Shown: positions 35,055 to 44,465, counted from the first letter of the stretch. The stretch: 64,000 bases of DNA from Clostridiales bacterium (GCA_017617995.1 JAFZVE010000049.1:1-64000); one strand, 5' to 3'. Notes: generated from the sequence alone by a model not told the origin. A program made the numbers and translations.

Positions 35055-36494
35055 ATGATCGACATCAACGCTCCGGAATTTCTCCAATCTGCTAATAAAT
35101 TCGGTATCAAACTGGGACTTGAACGTATGCTGACGCTTCTTGAGAAGCTCGGTAATCCGGAAAGTTCTCTTTCTGCTGTCCATATCGCCGGGACGAACGG
35201 CAAAGGATCAGTCAGCGCGTACTGTGCCGGGATGCTGGCGTGGGACGGAAAGAAGGTCGGCCTTTTTACGTCTCCGTTCCTGGAGAGATTCTCCGAACGG
35301 ATCCGCATCCTTGACGGGCGAGAGGGACTCCTTGCCTGGGGCAGGAACGATGCATACGGAGAGATCGACCACGATTCTCTGTTCCGTCTTTCGGATCTGG
35401 TACGAAGCAAGGTCGAAGAGATGGTAGCAGAAGGACAGGAACACCCGACGGAGTTTGAACTTGTCACAGCGGTGGCTTTCCTCTATTTTGCGGAAAATAA
35501 CTGTGATGTGGTCGTTCTGGAGACAGGTCTCGGAGGCAGGCTCGATTCGACCAACGTGATCCGTAAGCCTATGGCGTGCATCATCACGGCACTGGGCTAT
35601 GACCATATGGACCGGCTCGGGAATACCCTTGCCGAGATCGCAGCCGAGAAGGGCGGCATCATCAAGGAAGGATGCCCGGTATTTGCGATGGATACCCATC
35701 AGGCGGCGGTATCGGATGAGGATGCCGAGGAAGCGGCGGCGGTGCTCGCAGGTATCGCCTATGAGAAAGATGCGCCGCTCAAGTGGGTCAGAAAGAATGA
35801 AGCGGTAAGAATCACGCAGGATCTGGAGGGACAGCGTTTCTCCTTCGACGATATGACATTCCGGACACGCATGCATGGAGCGTATCAGCTGGAAAATGCT
35901 TCGCTTGCGATCCTCGCGATGAGAAACTTCGTTTCGGAGGAGGCTCTTGAGGAAGGCCTGGCTCATGTCATGTGGAAAGGCCGCCTGGAGGTGGTATCGC
36001 AGGATCCCCCGGTCATACTCGACGGCGCACACAATCCGCAGGGGATCATGTCGTTCTGTGCTTTTGCCGAGGAAATGCCGATTCTTCAGAAAATGCCGCC
36101 CTGCGAGGTCATCATGGGCGTCATGGCCGATAAGGATATAGAAGGCATGCTCCGGATACTGATCGAGAGATGGTGTGTCCCTCTGCACCGCATCACTTTG
36201 GTCACGCCTGACCAGAAGCGGGCCATGAAGGCAGCGGCTCTGCGGCATGCGTGGGACGACGCACTTAAGAAGAGCAAATCGTTTTACAATTCAGGGTCGT
36301 GTATGTATAATGCTAGAGAAAAGCTGGCTTTTGTGGACGATGCCGAGACGGCATGCCGGAGTGCGATCTCCCGGGCAAGAAGAAACCACGCTCCGCTATA
36401 TGTGATCGGTTCACTGTATCTGCTTGGTGAGGTGAGATCGGTCATCCTGGAAGAACTGAGAAAGAGCGAGAAGTCCGGAGAGACCGGAGAATAA
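35055..36494 (+). CDS. folC: folylpolyglutamate synthase / dihydrofolate synthase
   Basis: 479 aa. Mur-ligase fold with the P-loop AGTNGKGS (45-52), GLFTSPFLERFSERIRI (omega-loop region), ETGLGGRLDSTN and LDGAHNPQ. The enzyme adds glutamate to folates, and in many bacteria also makes dihydrofolate from dihydropteroate. It is slightly longer than the usual 420-440 aa; the extra length is in an acidic C-terminus. No strong Shine-Dalgarno is visible. Confidence 0.95.
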   Translation: MIDINAPEFLQSANKFGIKLGLERMLTLLEKLGNPESSLSAVHIAGTNGKGSVSAYCAGMLAWDGKKVGLFTSPFLERFSERIRILDGREGLLAWGRNDAYGEIDHDSLFRLSDLVRSKVEEMVAEGQEHPTEFELVTAVAFLYFAENNCDVVVLETGLGGRLDSTNVIRKPMACIITALGYDHMDRLGNTLAEIAAEKGGIIKEGCPVFAMDTHQAAVSDEDAEEAAAVLAGIAYEKDAPLKWVRKNEAVRITQDLEGQRFSFDDMTFRTRMHGAYQLENASLAILAMRNFVSEEALEEGLAHVMWKGRLEVVSQDPPVILDGAHNPQGIMSFCAFAEEMPILQKMPPCEVIMGVMADKDIEGMLRILIERWCVPLHRITLVTPDQKRAMKAAALRHAWDDALKKSKSFYNSGSCMYNAREKLAFVDDAETACRSAISRARRNHAPLYVIGSLYLLGEVRSVILEELRKSEKSGETGE

Positions 36495-36508
36495 GAAAAA
36501 GGAAGCAA

Positions 36509-37366
36509 ATGGACTGGAAAAACGTTGGAAGATCGATACCGGAAATCACGATCCGTGACCTGGTGGTATTCCGCCTTCAGCCGGAAGAGTCGGAACAGCT
36601 GGCGCACCAGTATAACCGCGCGCTCTTTAATCTGAATAATGATGGCGCAGATGTTGCCATTATCACCCTTAAAAGAATTATCACAGACTACCCGACCTGG
36701 GGCGAAGCGTCACTCCTGTTCGGTATCTGCATGGCGCAGTGTGAAGAGTTCAGCCGCTCGCAGCAGAGCTTCGAGCATGCACTGACGTGCGGACTACATT
36801 CGCAGGCGCTGACGGAACTGGCCCAGTATTGTCTGGCTGAAGCGACGACAGCGGCGGAACAGGCGAGAGCTGAGGCCGAACAATCTTCCGAAGACTCTCC
36901 GCTCAAAGCCCTCTCATCGGCCATCACGCGTCAGGAGTCACCGCTGGTTGCGGAAAGTGAACATAGAGAGCGTATCCATGTGCAGGCGCCGATCCTGATC
37001 AAGGCTCCGAAGAAACCAAGAAAGAGAAGGATCGCGACGGAAAAAGAGATCCGCGATGCGCTGGCGCAATCGACGTCCTCGAACGGCGAGATCCCGGATG
37101 AAGAGATCCGGGTGGAATTCCCGAAGACGCCGGCAGAGAAGATGCGAATGACACTTCTGGCACTTGCGGGAATCGCTGCTCTGGCCTTGATCATCTGCCT
37201 TGTATGGTTCGTGATCATCCCGGTTGCGAAGAATGTCTCGGATAAAGCGAAGAACGCCGAGAAGGTCGAGTTCCTGGAAGGGAAAATGCAGGAAAAATCC
37301 GCAGATCCGGAAGTGTCCGCGATCCTTTCCGAATATAACGAGAAATACGGAAGTAATGAGAATTGA
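36509..37366 (+). CDS. TPR-like protein with a C-terminal membrane segment
   Basis: 285 aa. Residues about 20-125 form TPR-like helical pairs (HQYNRALFNLNNDGADVAII, SQQSFEHALTCGLHSQALTE). A Glu/Ala-rich coil and a Lys/Arg-rich block (KAPKKPRKRR) lead to a single transmembrane helix (about 213-236) and a short coiled tail. The TPR part would be cytoplasmic. AAGGAAG precedes the ATG. It lies between folC and thrC, and no partner is obvious. Confidence 0.75.
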   Translation: MDWKNVGRSIPEITIRDLVVFRLQPEESEQLAHQYNRALFNLNNDGADVAIITLKRIITDYPTWGEASLLFGICMAQCEEFSRSQQSFEHALTCGLHSQALTELAQYCLAEATTAAEQARAEAEQSSEDSPLKALSSAITRQESPLVAESEHRERIHVQAPILIKAPKKPRKRRIATEKEIRDALAQSTSSNGEIPDEEIRVEFPKTPAEKMRMTLLALAGIAALALIICLVWFVIIPVAKNVSDKAKNAEKVEFLEGKMQEKSADPEVSAILSEYNEKYGSNEN

Positions 37367-37380
37367 GGTGTAGATAATCT

Positions 37381-38886
37381 ATGATGTACATAAGCACAAG
37401 AGGATATGAGAAGAAGTTTTCTGCCGCAGAGGCCATCAAGCAGGGTATCGCCCCGGATGGCGGTCTTTTCGTACCGGAGACGATCCCGACTCTCACCAAA
37501 AGCGAGATCATGTCGATGACCGAGATGACTTTCCCGCAGATCTCCGCGACCGTTCTTTCTAAGTTCCTCACCGACTTTACCTATGACGAGCTTCTCGACT
37601 TCGCCGAGCAGGCTTATAGCGAAGAGAAGTTCGGCGAGAAACCGGTACCGCTCGTTCAGCTCAATAAGTACAATCCGAGAGAATATATCCTCGAACTGTG
37701 GCACGGTCCGACGGCGGCTTTTAAGGATGTGGCGCTTCAGATGCTGCCACACCTCATGACCGCGTCTGCGAAGAAGACCGGCGAGAACAGAAAGATCTGC
37801 ATCCTCACCGCGACATCCGGTGATACCGGTAAGGCCGCACTCGAGGGCTTTAAGGATCTTCCGGGTACCGAGGTCGTCGTATTCTATCCTTCCGAGGGTG
37901 TTTCCGATGCGCAGAAGCAGCAGATGATCACTACCGAAGGAAACAACGTCCATGTCGTGGCCGTAAACGGCTGCTTCGACGATGCCCAGTCCGGTGTTAA
38001 GGCGATCTTCGGTGATCCGACGGTTGCGCAGGAACTGGATGCCGCAGGTTGCGTGCTCTCTTCTGCAAACTCGATCAACTGGGGCCGTCTGGTTCCGCAG
38101 ATCGCTTACTATGTCGCGGCTTATGTCGAGCTTCTGAAGTACGAAGAGTTCAACTTCGGCGAGAAGATGAACGTCGTCGTTCCGACAGGTAACTTCGGTA
38201 ACATCCTGGCGGCATGGTTTGCCAAGAAGATGGGCATACCGATGAGAAAGCTCATCTGCGCTTCGAATAAGAATAAGGTCCTCTCCGATTTCTTCAGAAG
38301 CGGCACCTACGACAGAAACCGTGAGTTCTATAAGACCAATTCTCCGTCGATGGATATCCTGATCAGTAGTAACCTCGAAAGACTCCTCTTCGAGGTGACC
38401 GACATGGATGCAAAGAAGACCGCCCAGTGGATGGAAGACCTGAAGACCAAGGGCACCTACTCCGTCGATCCGGATACGCTTAAGATCCTGCAGACCACTT
38501 TCGTCGGCGGCTTTGCCGATGAGGCAGGCATCATGAAGACCATCCGCGAGGTCTACGACCGCTGCGATCACGTCGTCGATACCCATACTGCCGTCGGCTT
38601 CAACATCTATAACCGTTACTACCAGCGTTCCGGAGACGAGACCAAGACCGTATTCGTCTCGACTGCGAGCCCCTTCAAGTTCGCACCGGCCGTTATGGAC
38701 GCGTTGAATGGTTCCGGCTACAGCAACGGCCGTTCCAACGAAGTCCTGACAAATGAACTCTCCGAGGAGAGCGGACTTCCGATTCCGGCTGGCCTTAAGG
38801 ACATCAACAAGAAGCCGGTTCTTCATAATCTCATTATCGAGAAGGAAGACATGCGTCAGACTGTCCTGGACATTTTGAAGAAGTAA
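37381..38886 (+). CDS. thrC: threonine synthase
   Basis: 501 aa. PLP fold type II with the lysine in GPTAAFKDVALQ (K near 114), the phosphate loop TATSGDTGKAALEG, and the N-terminal ISTRGYEKKFSAAEAIKQGI of bacterial ThrC. It converts O-phosphohomoserine to threonine. ATG codons at 37381 and 37384 are adjacent; the exact start is uncertain by one codon. It is not next to hom or thrB. It ends with a conserved-core terminator. Confidence 0.96.
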   Translation: MMYISTRGYEKKFSAAEAIKQGIAPDGGLFVPETIPTLTKSEIMSMTEMTFPQISATVLSKFLTDFTYDELLDFAEQAYSEEKFGEKPVPLVQLNKYNPREYILELWHGPTAAFKDVALQMLPHLMTASAKKTGENRKICILTATSGDTGKAALEGFKDLPGTEVVVFYPSEGVSDAQKQQMITTEGNNVHVVAVNGCFDDAQSGVKAIFGDPTVAQELDAAGCVLSSANSINWGRLVPQIAYYVAAYVELLKYEEFNFGEKMNVVVPTGNFGNILAAWFAKKMGIPMRKLICASNKNKVLSDFFRSGTYDRNREFYKTNSPSMDILISSNLERLLFEVTDMDAKKTAQWMEDLKTKGTYSVDPDTLKILQTTFVGGFADEAGIMKTIREVYDRCDHVVDTHTAVGFNIYNRYYQRSGDETKTVFVSTASPFKFAPAVMDALNGSGYSNGRSNEVLTNELSEESGLPIPAGLKDINKKPVLHNLIIEKEDMRQTVLDILKK

Positions 38887-38898
38887 TACCGATAGAAT

Positions 38899-38957
38899 AA
38901 AACCTCTGTCGCCGGTCCTCGGGCTAAAGCCCTGCGGAATCGCTCCGGAGGTTTTTT
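38899..38957 (+). terminator. nested hairpin with conserved core (copy C), 3' of thrC
   Basis: Outer stem AAAACCTC (38899-38906) with GAGGTTTT (38948-38955), followed by a T6 tract. Inner stem GGGCT (38921-38925) with AGCCC (38928-38932). The core reads GGTCCTCG, hairpin, TGCGGAATCG, matching copy B base for base while both stems differ. Confidence 0.88.
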
Positions 38958-39002
38958 CGTTTCGAAATCTGTTTGCTTAACCACCCAAGGAGGATCTTCC
39001 TT

Positions 39003-39626
39003 ATGTCAAAACCTGCGAAAGAATGCCTGCATTCCGGAGATCTGTACCTTCCGAATGATCCGGAAGTTTTCGAAGAACAGCTTGCATGTCTGGATAAACT
39101 CAAGGAACTGAATGATACGTTGCCTTCCGATGTCGCGCGCCGGGAAACGCTCTGCATGGAGATGTTCGCAGAGTTCGGCGAGGGCTCGTATATCGAGCTT
39201 CCGTTCCACTCGAACTTCGGCGGGAAGCACTGCCATCTCGGCAAATACGTCTATCTGAACTTCAACTGCACACTCGTGGATGATACGCACATCTATATCG
39301 GAGACGGGACGATGTTCGGACCAAACTGCGTGATCGCCACGGCCGGACATCCGATCGATCCGGAACTACGTAGCAAGGGCTATCAGTATAACTTCCCCGT
39401 ACATATCGGGAAGAACTGCTGGCTCGGCGCTGGCGTCATCGTTACCCCGGGTGTCACGATCGGCGATAACGTCGTCATCGGCGCAGGAAGCGTAGTCACG
39501 AAAGACATCCCCGGTAACGTAGTCGCCATGGGCACGCCCTGCAAAGTCATCCGCGAAATCAACGAACACGACAAAGAATACTATTTCCGCGACAGAAAGA
39601 TCAAAGAAAGCCTCGGAGAAGAGTAG
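39003..39626 (+). CDS. hexapeptide-repeat sugar O-acetyltransferase (maltose acetyltransferase-like)
   Basis: About 207 aa. After a Mac-type N-terminus (TLPSDVARRETLCMEMFAEF) there is a left-handed beta-helix with the catalytic His in ATAGHPID and the repeats GKNCWLGAGVIVTPGVTIGD. It acetylates a sugar hydroxyl (maltose, galactoside or similar) using acetyl-CoA. A longer frame starts at 38973, but AAGGAGG (38988-38994), 8 nt before the ATG at 39003, fixes the start. Confidence 0.92.
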   Translation: MSKPAKECLHSGDLYLPNDPEVFEEQLACLDKLKELNDTLPSDVARRETLCMEMFAEFGEGSYIELPFHSNFGGKHCHLGKYVYLNFNCTLVDDTHIYIGDGTMFGPNCVIATAGHPIDPELRSKGYQYNFPVHIGKNCWLGAGVIVTPGVTIGDNVVIGAGSVVTKDIPGNVVAMGTPCKVIREINEHDKEYYFRDRKIKESLGEE

Positions 39627-39735
39627 CTCTTACATCATAGTAAGTGATGAGGTATTGTTCATCGTATCTTTACAGATAGACGCACTCCTGCCGTAGTAGA
39701 ATATAAATATATGGCTATGTTAGGGGGAATCGAGG

Positions 39736-41532
39736 ATGTTTATCAATAAACTGAACCAGCTCTATAAGCCGCAGCGTCTGCTGTATTACCGGGATGCCAC
39801 TGAGGATGAGATCCGGTGCTTTTGCCAGGGAAATATGCCGCAGAGTGTCGCGAAATATGCCAATCGTTTCGGAACCTATGACTACCCGGGTGTGTTTTTC
39901 CTAAAGAACCTGGAAAAGCCGGTCATCGGGATCGAGTTTCGTGAGAATGATCCGAGGATCGAGTATCCGAAGGATCTCCCGTGTGTGAATCTCCCCGGTG
40001 CTTTTTTCTATTCCATCGAGATCGATAACGAGATTCCGATCAGTCGGGAAAGGATCCGGGAGCTTTTCGACGGGATCGCGCAGGATGACGATGCGCATCG
40101 GACGTATTCGGACCTATCCATGCAGAACGATCCGGAGGTGATCTCGGTCTTTAACGGCTATAACAAGATCCGTATCCTCCACGAATGGAGGCTCGAAAGT
40201 GACCGAGCCCAGGTGATCATCCGGGACGACATGGACGGGCAGGAAAAGAGTGATCTCTATCGTACGGCGTTCTTCGACCCGATCACGACGCACTATAACT
40301 GGAACCATCTCGTGGCGTTTCTCGAGATGCCGATGGATGACGGGATCAGAGATTATGCCTTCGTGCATTTCGATGTTAAGGAATTCCGCGTCATTAATGA
40401 GGTGTATGGACATATCGCCGCCAATAAGGTCCTGTGCAATATCGTTCGGGCGATGAACGAGGCGGACTTCGTCTATGCCAGTGCACGCTGTCATAACGAC
40501 AATTTCGCCATGATGATCAAGGATATGCCGGAAGAGGAGATGCTTTCTGTGCTTGGGAGATTCTTCGAGGAACTCTCGCACCTGGAGGAGGATCCGAATT
40601 ATAAGATCTACTTCCGATGCGGTGTCGTGCCGATGCAGCGGGCGATCCTGTCCGGCAACCGTGTGGCCGATGCCGCCAAATTGGCGCAGGCACTCGGACG
40701 CAACCATAGTCAGACGGAGATCACGATCTATACAGATAAGATGCATGACGACATCTCTTGGGGCAATTTCATCAAGGCCTATGTGGAGACGGCAATCGAG
40801 AACGATGAGTTTTTCGTGGTGCTGCAGCCGAAACTCGATATCTGGACGGAGACGGTCGAGGGCGCCGAGGCACTGATCCGTTGGAATTACAAAGGCAAGC
40901 AATTCCTCTCGCCGGGCCGCTTCATCCCGTTTTTCGAAAAAGACGGCACGATCGGCAGAATCGATGATATCGTCCTGACGAAAGTATGCCAGACTCTGGC
41001 GAGATGGAAAGAAGAGGGACGACGTCTGCATCCGATTTCTGTGAACCTTTCGCGGACGAGGTTGTATGATCCGAACCTGACCGAGCATCTGACTTCGATC
41101 GTCGATACCTATGGCGTCGAGCATAAACTCATCGATTTTGAACTTACCGAGAGCGCGACCTATGACGACAGAAATCACCTGATCCAGGTACTCTCTGATC
41201 TGCGTGGACGCGGATTCAAGATCTCCATGGACGATTTCGGCACCGGCTATTCGTCGTTGTCGCTCCTTACGGAGATGCCGCTCGATACACTGAAGATCGA
41301 CAAGAGTTTCGTCGACAAGGTGGCGTGCGAGCCGGAAAGAAAGGACGATATCATCGTCATCCGTCATATCCTGGCACTGGCCCGAGAACTGGGTTTTGTC
41401 AGTCTGGCCGAGGGCGCGGAGGAAGAAAAACAGGTCGACCGGCTTCGCGAACTGGGTTGCGGCGTCGTACAAGGCTACTACTACAGTAAACCCCTCCCGG
41501 TCGAAGAATACGAGAAGAAGTACGTCCGCTAG
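39736..41532 (+). CDS. GGDEF-EAL protein with intact EAL domain
   Basis: 598 aa. An N-terminal region of ~165 residues with no known domain is followed by GGDEF (about 175-325), whose active site is degraded to CHNDNF, and EAL (from about 345) with AEALIRW (377), DDFGTGYSSL (499), LKIDKSFVD and AEGAEEE. The EAL residues for metal and c-di-GMP are kept, so phosphodiesterase activity is expected and cyclase activity is not. It has no membrane segment, so it is soluble. The 109-nt gap before it holds AT-rich stretches (TAGAATATAAATATA) and AGGGGGAATCGAGG, but no convincing promoter. Confidence 0.87.
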   Translation: MFINKLNQLYKPQRLLYYRDATEDEIRCFCQGNMPQSVAKYANRFGTYDYPGVFFLKNLEKPVIGIEFRENDPRIEYPKDLPCVNLPGAFFYSIEIDNEIPISRERIRELFDGIAQDDDAHRTYSDLSMQNDPEVISVFNGYNKIRILHEWRLESDRAQVIIRDDMDGQEKSDLYRTAFFDPITTHYNWNHLVAFLEMPMDDGIRDYAFVHFDVKEFRVINEVYGHIAANKVLCNIVRAMNEADFVYASARCHNDNFAMMIKDMPEEEMLSVLGRFFEELSHLEEDPNYKIYFRCGVVPMQRAILSGNRVADAAKLAQALGRNHSQTEITIYTDKMHDDISWGNFIKAYVETAIENDEFFVVLQPKLDIWTETVEGAEALIRWNYKGKQFLSPGRFIPFFEKDGTIGRIDDIVLTKVCQTLARWKEEGRRLHPISVNLSRTRLYDPNLTEHLTSIVDTYGVEHKLIDFELTESATYDDRNHLIQVLSDLRGRGFKISMDDFGTGYSSLSLLTEMPLDTLKIDKSFVDKVACEPERKDDIIVIRHILALARELGFVSLAEGAEEEKQVDRLRELGCGVVQGYYYSKPLPVEEYEKKYVR

Positions 41533-41599
41533 CAGGACTTGGATCACAAGCCAGGAAAAAAAGACCGAAAAACCTGTTGAGACATACCAACGAAAGAGA

Positions 41600-41640
41600 A
41601 TCTTGAGGCACGATTCCACGCACGCGAAGCGTCTCAAGAT
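41600..41640 (-). terminator. degraded conserved-core hairpin (copy D1)
   Basis: Outer stem ATCTTGAG (41600-41607) with CTCAAGAT (41633-41640); inner ACGC-GAA-GCGT (41622-41632). The minus strand keeps the 3' core half as GCGTGGAATCGTGCC, but the TCCTCG half is missing. It is followed by TCTCTTT on the minus strand. The rest of 41533-41599 holds nothing I recognise. Confidence 0.5.
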
Positions 41641-41647
41641 AAAGAAA

Positions 41648-41706
41648 AACATCTTAACGGCGAGTTTTTTCGCGCAGCGAAAAACTGTTTGAGCCGGAAA
41701 GATGTT
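41648..41706 (-). terminator. nested hairpin terminator of prfC, second core type
   Basis: Minus strand: AACATCTT (41706-41699) pairs with AAGATGTT (41655-41648); inner stem TTTTTCGC (41666-41673) with GCGAAAAA (41677-41684). A T tract follows. The internal strands read CGGCTCAAAC and CTCGCCG. The same arrangement ends the cardiolipin synthase gene at 62172. Confidence 0.8.
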
Positions 41707-41712
41707 ATTTCT

Positions 41713-43326
41713 TTATCTCTCGTGGATATCGTCCAGCTTCAGCCCTTCGTTATGCTCGATGGCCCAGCTGATCGCCCACTCTGACTCGAAGAGCACGACC
41801 GGCATCTCGTCTCTGTCGAGAACGAGCATGGAGGTGGAAGTCAGGGTAAGCTTAGAAAAGTCGATATCAGCCGATTCGTCCTGCTTGGAGCACCATCTGG
41901 CGAAGCGGTAGTTGAGGTTGTTTCTTAAGATATCTACGCCGTATTCGGTCTTTAAGCGGTGCTCGAGTACTTCGAACTGAAGCACACCGACCACGCCCAT
42001 GATGTACGTCTCGGTACCGATGCCCGGCTGCTTATAGAGCTGGACAGCGCCTTCCTCGGAGAGCTGCTCGATTCCTTTCAGGAACTGCTTTCTCTTCATG
42101 GAGTCTTTAGGCTGTACACGGGCGAAGTGCTCCGGCGGGAAGACCGGGATATTTGCGAAGTTGAAGTTCTTCGAAGAGGTCGTCACGGTATCGCCGATGC
42201 GGAAGATGCCCGGATCGAAAAGGCCGATGATGTCGCCGGCATAAGCGTCCTCGACGATCGTTCTGTCCTGTGCCATGAACTGCTGCGGCTGGGCCAGCGT
42301 GATCTTCTTTCCTGTACGCATATGCTTCACGGACATGCCCTTTTCGAACTTGCCGGAGCAGATACGCATGAAGGACATCCTGTCTCGGTGGTTCGGGTCC
42401 ATGTTCGCCTGGATCTTAAAGACGAAACCGGAGAAGTAATCTTCCATCGGACCGACTACGCCGTCCGAGGTCTCGTGGCTCTGCGGGCCCGGTGCGATCT
42501 CGAGGAACTTTTTGAGGAACGGCTCGACGCCGAAGTTCGTGATCGCGGAACCGAAGAATACCGGGGTCAGTTCGCCCGCGAGGATCTTATCGAGATCGAA
42601 GGGGTCACCGGCCATGTCGAGAAGCTCGATGTCGTTCTTCAGGGTCTCATAGTGATGCTCGCTGAGGATCTTTCTGAGTTCTTCCTCATCGTTGATACCG
42701 GCGCTGATGGACTTGACCATCGTGGCACCGTGGTCCTTCGTCTCGTTATCGAAGAGCAGCACCTGCTCGGATTCACGGACATATACGCCCTGGAAATCAC
42801 CGTCGGTGCCGATCGGCCAGTTAATCGGGGTAGAGCGGATACCGAGGACCTTCTCGAGCTCATCGATCAGGTCGAAGGGGTTCTTCGCCGCACGGTCCAT
42901 CTTGTTGATGAAGGTAAAGATCGGGATGCCACGCTTACGGCAGACCGTGAACAGCTTGATGGTCTGGGCCTCGACACCCTTTGCGCCGTCGAGGAGCATG
43001 ACTGCGGCGTCCGCGGCGCAGAGCGTACGGTAGGTATCCTCGGAGAAGTCCTGGTGACCGGGGGTATCGAGGATGTTGATGCAGTAGCCGTCGTAGTTGA
43101 ACTGCATGACGGACGAAGTAACGGAGATACCACGCTGCTTCTCGATCTCCATCCAGTCGGAGGTCGCGTGGTGCGCCGCTTTTCGCGCTTTAACGGAACC
43201 GGCCATGTGGATGGCGCCTCCGTAGAGAAGGAGCTTCTCGGTCATGGTCGTTTTACCGGCGTCCGGGTGCGAGATGATCGCAAACGTGCGACGCCGCTGG
43301 ATCTCATTTTGAACATTCTGGTCCAT
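41713..43326 (-). CDS. prfC: peptide chain release factor 3
   Basis: 537 aa. Translational GTPase: P-loop HPDAGKTT (20-27), switch-II DTPGHQDF, NKMD (INKMDRA), and the RF3 domain II-III organisation with SGFVFKIQANMDPNHRDRMS. It recycles RF1/RF2 from the terminating ribosome. GGAAGG precedes the ATG. It is divergent from the NYN-LOTUS gene. Confidence 0.96.
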   Translation of the reverse strand: MDQNVQNEIQRRRTFAIISHPDAGKTTMTEKLLLYGGAIHMAGSVKARKAAHHATSDWMEIEKQRGISVTSSVMQFNYDGYCINILDTPGHQDFSEDTYRTLCAADAAVMLLDGAKGVEAQTIKLFTVCRKRGIPIFTFINKMDRAAKNPFDLIDELEKVLGIRSTPINWPIGTDGDFQGVYVRESEQVLLFDNETKDHGATMVKSISAGINDEEELRKILSEHHYETLKNDIELLDMAGDPFDLDKILAGELTPVFFGSAITNFGVEPFLKKFLEIAPGPQSHETSDGVVGPMEDYFSGFVFKIQANMDPNHRDRMSFMRICSGKFEKGMSVKHMRTGKKITLAQPQQFMAQDRTIVEDAYAGDIIGLFDPGIFRIGDTVTTSSKNFNFANIPVFPPEHFARVQPKDSMKRKQFLKGIEQLSEEGAVQLYKQPGIGTETYIMGVVGVLQFEVLEHRLKTEYGVDILRNNLNYRFARWCSKQDESADIDFSKLTLTSTSMLVLDRDEMPVVLFESEWAISWAIEHNEGLKLDDIHER

Positions 43327-43345
43327 ATTCTTCTACCTTCCTGGT

Positions 43346-43374
43346 TTGGTTACGATTGCAAAATACGGTATAAT
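43346..43374 (+). promoter_or_regulatory. sigma-A promoter for the NYN-LOTUS/malQ operon
   Basis: TTGGTT (43346-43351), 17-bp spacer, TATAAT (43369-43374). The start is predicted near 43381, leaving a leader of about 125 nt. Confidence 0.75.
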
Positions 43375-43380
43375 AGTGAC

Positions 43381-43505
43381 GTGCTTCCCGGGGATGGGAC
43401 AGGCGGGATCGGACCCGCTTGACAGGCGCATATCTGCGCATCTTCTCGGACAAGCCACAATATTATATCAGCCTTGTTATTATAGAGCAAGGAAAAGAGG
43501 TGCGT
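43381..43505 (+). promoter_or_regulatory. structured 5' leader of the NYN-LOTUS gene
   Basis: Three hairpins are visible: GCGGG/CCCGC (43403-43418), GCGCA/TGCGC (43426-43439), and CCTTG/CAAGG (43472-43492) just before AGAGG. I cannot match it to a known riboswitch or T-box. Nothing in it resembles a terminator. Confidence 0.45.
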
Positions 43506-44465
43506 ATGTCAGCAAAAGATAAAGACGTCAGATTGGCCGTCCTGATCGATGCAGATAACATTTCTGCCGCCTACATCAAGCCTATGATGGGTGAGATCAC
43601 GCGCTATGGCAACCCGACCATCAAGCGCATCTACGGCGACTGGACCAAGCCTCAGCTCGGGCCCTGGAAGCAGGTGCTCCTCGACCATGCGATCTCGCCG
43701 GTACAGCAGTTCGGCTATACCTCCGGCAAGAACGCCACCGATTCGTCCCTGATCATCGACGCGATGGATATTCTCTATACCGAGAAAGTGGACGGATTCT
43801 GCCTCGTTTCATCCGACAGTGACTTTACGAGACTGGCGACGCGCCTGCGCGAAGCCGGAAAGATCGTCTACGGTATCGGTGAGAAGAAGACGCCGACGCC
43901 GTTTGTCGCGGCATGTGACCGCTTTATTTTCCTCGAGATCCTGGCTCCGAAGGAAAAGAAGAGCCGGTCTTCGAAAGCTGCGGCTTCTGCTGATGCTTCG
44001 GCAAAAGCACTGCCCCAGGGAACTTCAGTTGAGGCTGATGCGAAGAGCGCCGCCGGAAAGTCCGGGAAGAACCCGCAGAAGACTTCGGACGGAAAGACCG
44101 CCGGAATGGATGCTGCGGATACGAAGATCAGCGTACCTGAAAATACGGAAGGAAGATCCGGCAGTGCGGATCCTTCTGATACGGGAGCATCCGCGGAGCG
44201 GACGATCCTTGAAATCGATGAAGCCACCTGTGAGCTGATCAGTAGCTCCGTTTCGGATCTGGCTGACGAAGACGGCTGGGCGTTCCTCGGGGATGTGGGA
44301 AACCTGGTCAATAAGAAGAGCCCGTCCTTTGATGCCCGTAACTACGGGTTCTCGAAGATGAGCAAACTTATGCAGTCACTGGATTTCCTGGAATGCCAGC
44401 ACCGGGTCAACGAGAAGAACCCGCAGGTGAAACTCATATACGTTCGCAATAAGGAGGATAATTGA
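43506..44465 (+). CDS. NYN-domain ribonuclease-like protein with LOTUS/OST-HTH domain
   Basis: About 319 aa. The N-terminal NYN (PIN-like) domain has acidic residues in LIDADNIS (D15, D17) and SSDSDFTRLATRLRE, which form the metal site. A low-complexity Ala/Ser/Asp linker (about 165-235) leads to a C-terminal OST-HTH/LOTUS domain (DLADEDGWAFLGDVGNLV, then YGFSKMSKLM), which binds RNA in known members. An RNA-directed nuclease is likely. The frame stays open to 43419, but AGAGGTG and the family N-terminus support the ATG at 43506. Its stop overlaps the malQ start by 4 nt. Confidence 0.88.
   Translation: MSAKDKDVRLAVLIDADNISAAYIKPMMGEITRYGNPTIKRIYGDWTKPQLGPWKQVLLDHAISPVQQFGYTSGKNATDSSLIIDAMDILYTEKVDGFCLVSSDSDFTRLATRLREAGKIVYGIGEKKTPTPFVAACDRFIFLEILAPKEKKSRSSKAAASADASAKALPQGTSVEADAKSAAGKSGKNPQKTSDGKTAGMDAADTKISVPENTEGRSGSADPSDTGASAERTILEIDEATCELISSSVSDLADEDGWAFLGDVGNLVNKKSPSFDARNYGFSKMSKLMQSLDFLECQHRVNEKNPQVKLIYVRNKEDN

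Noticed and set aside
36931..38826. A 631-codon minus-strand open frame opposite thrC
   Set aside because: Same cause: codon bias of thrC on the other strand. ThrC motifs are complete on the plus strand.
41959..43422. A 487-codon plus-strand open frame opposite prfC
   Set aside because: RF3 motifs on the minus strand are complete; this frame has no start signals.
43381..43505. Known riboswitch, SRP RNA or T-box in the NYN-LOTUS leader
   Set aside because: The SRP apical loop, T-box sequence and common riboswitch cores I know are absent.
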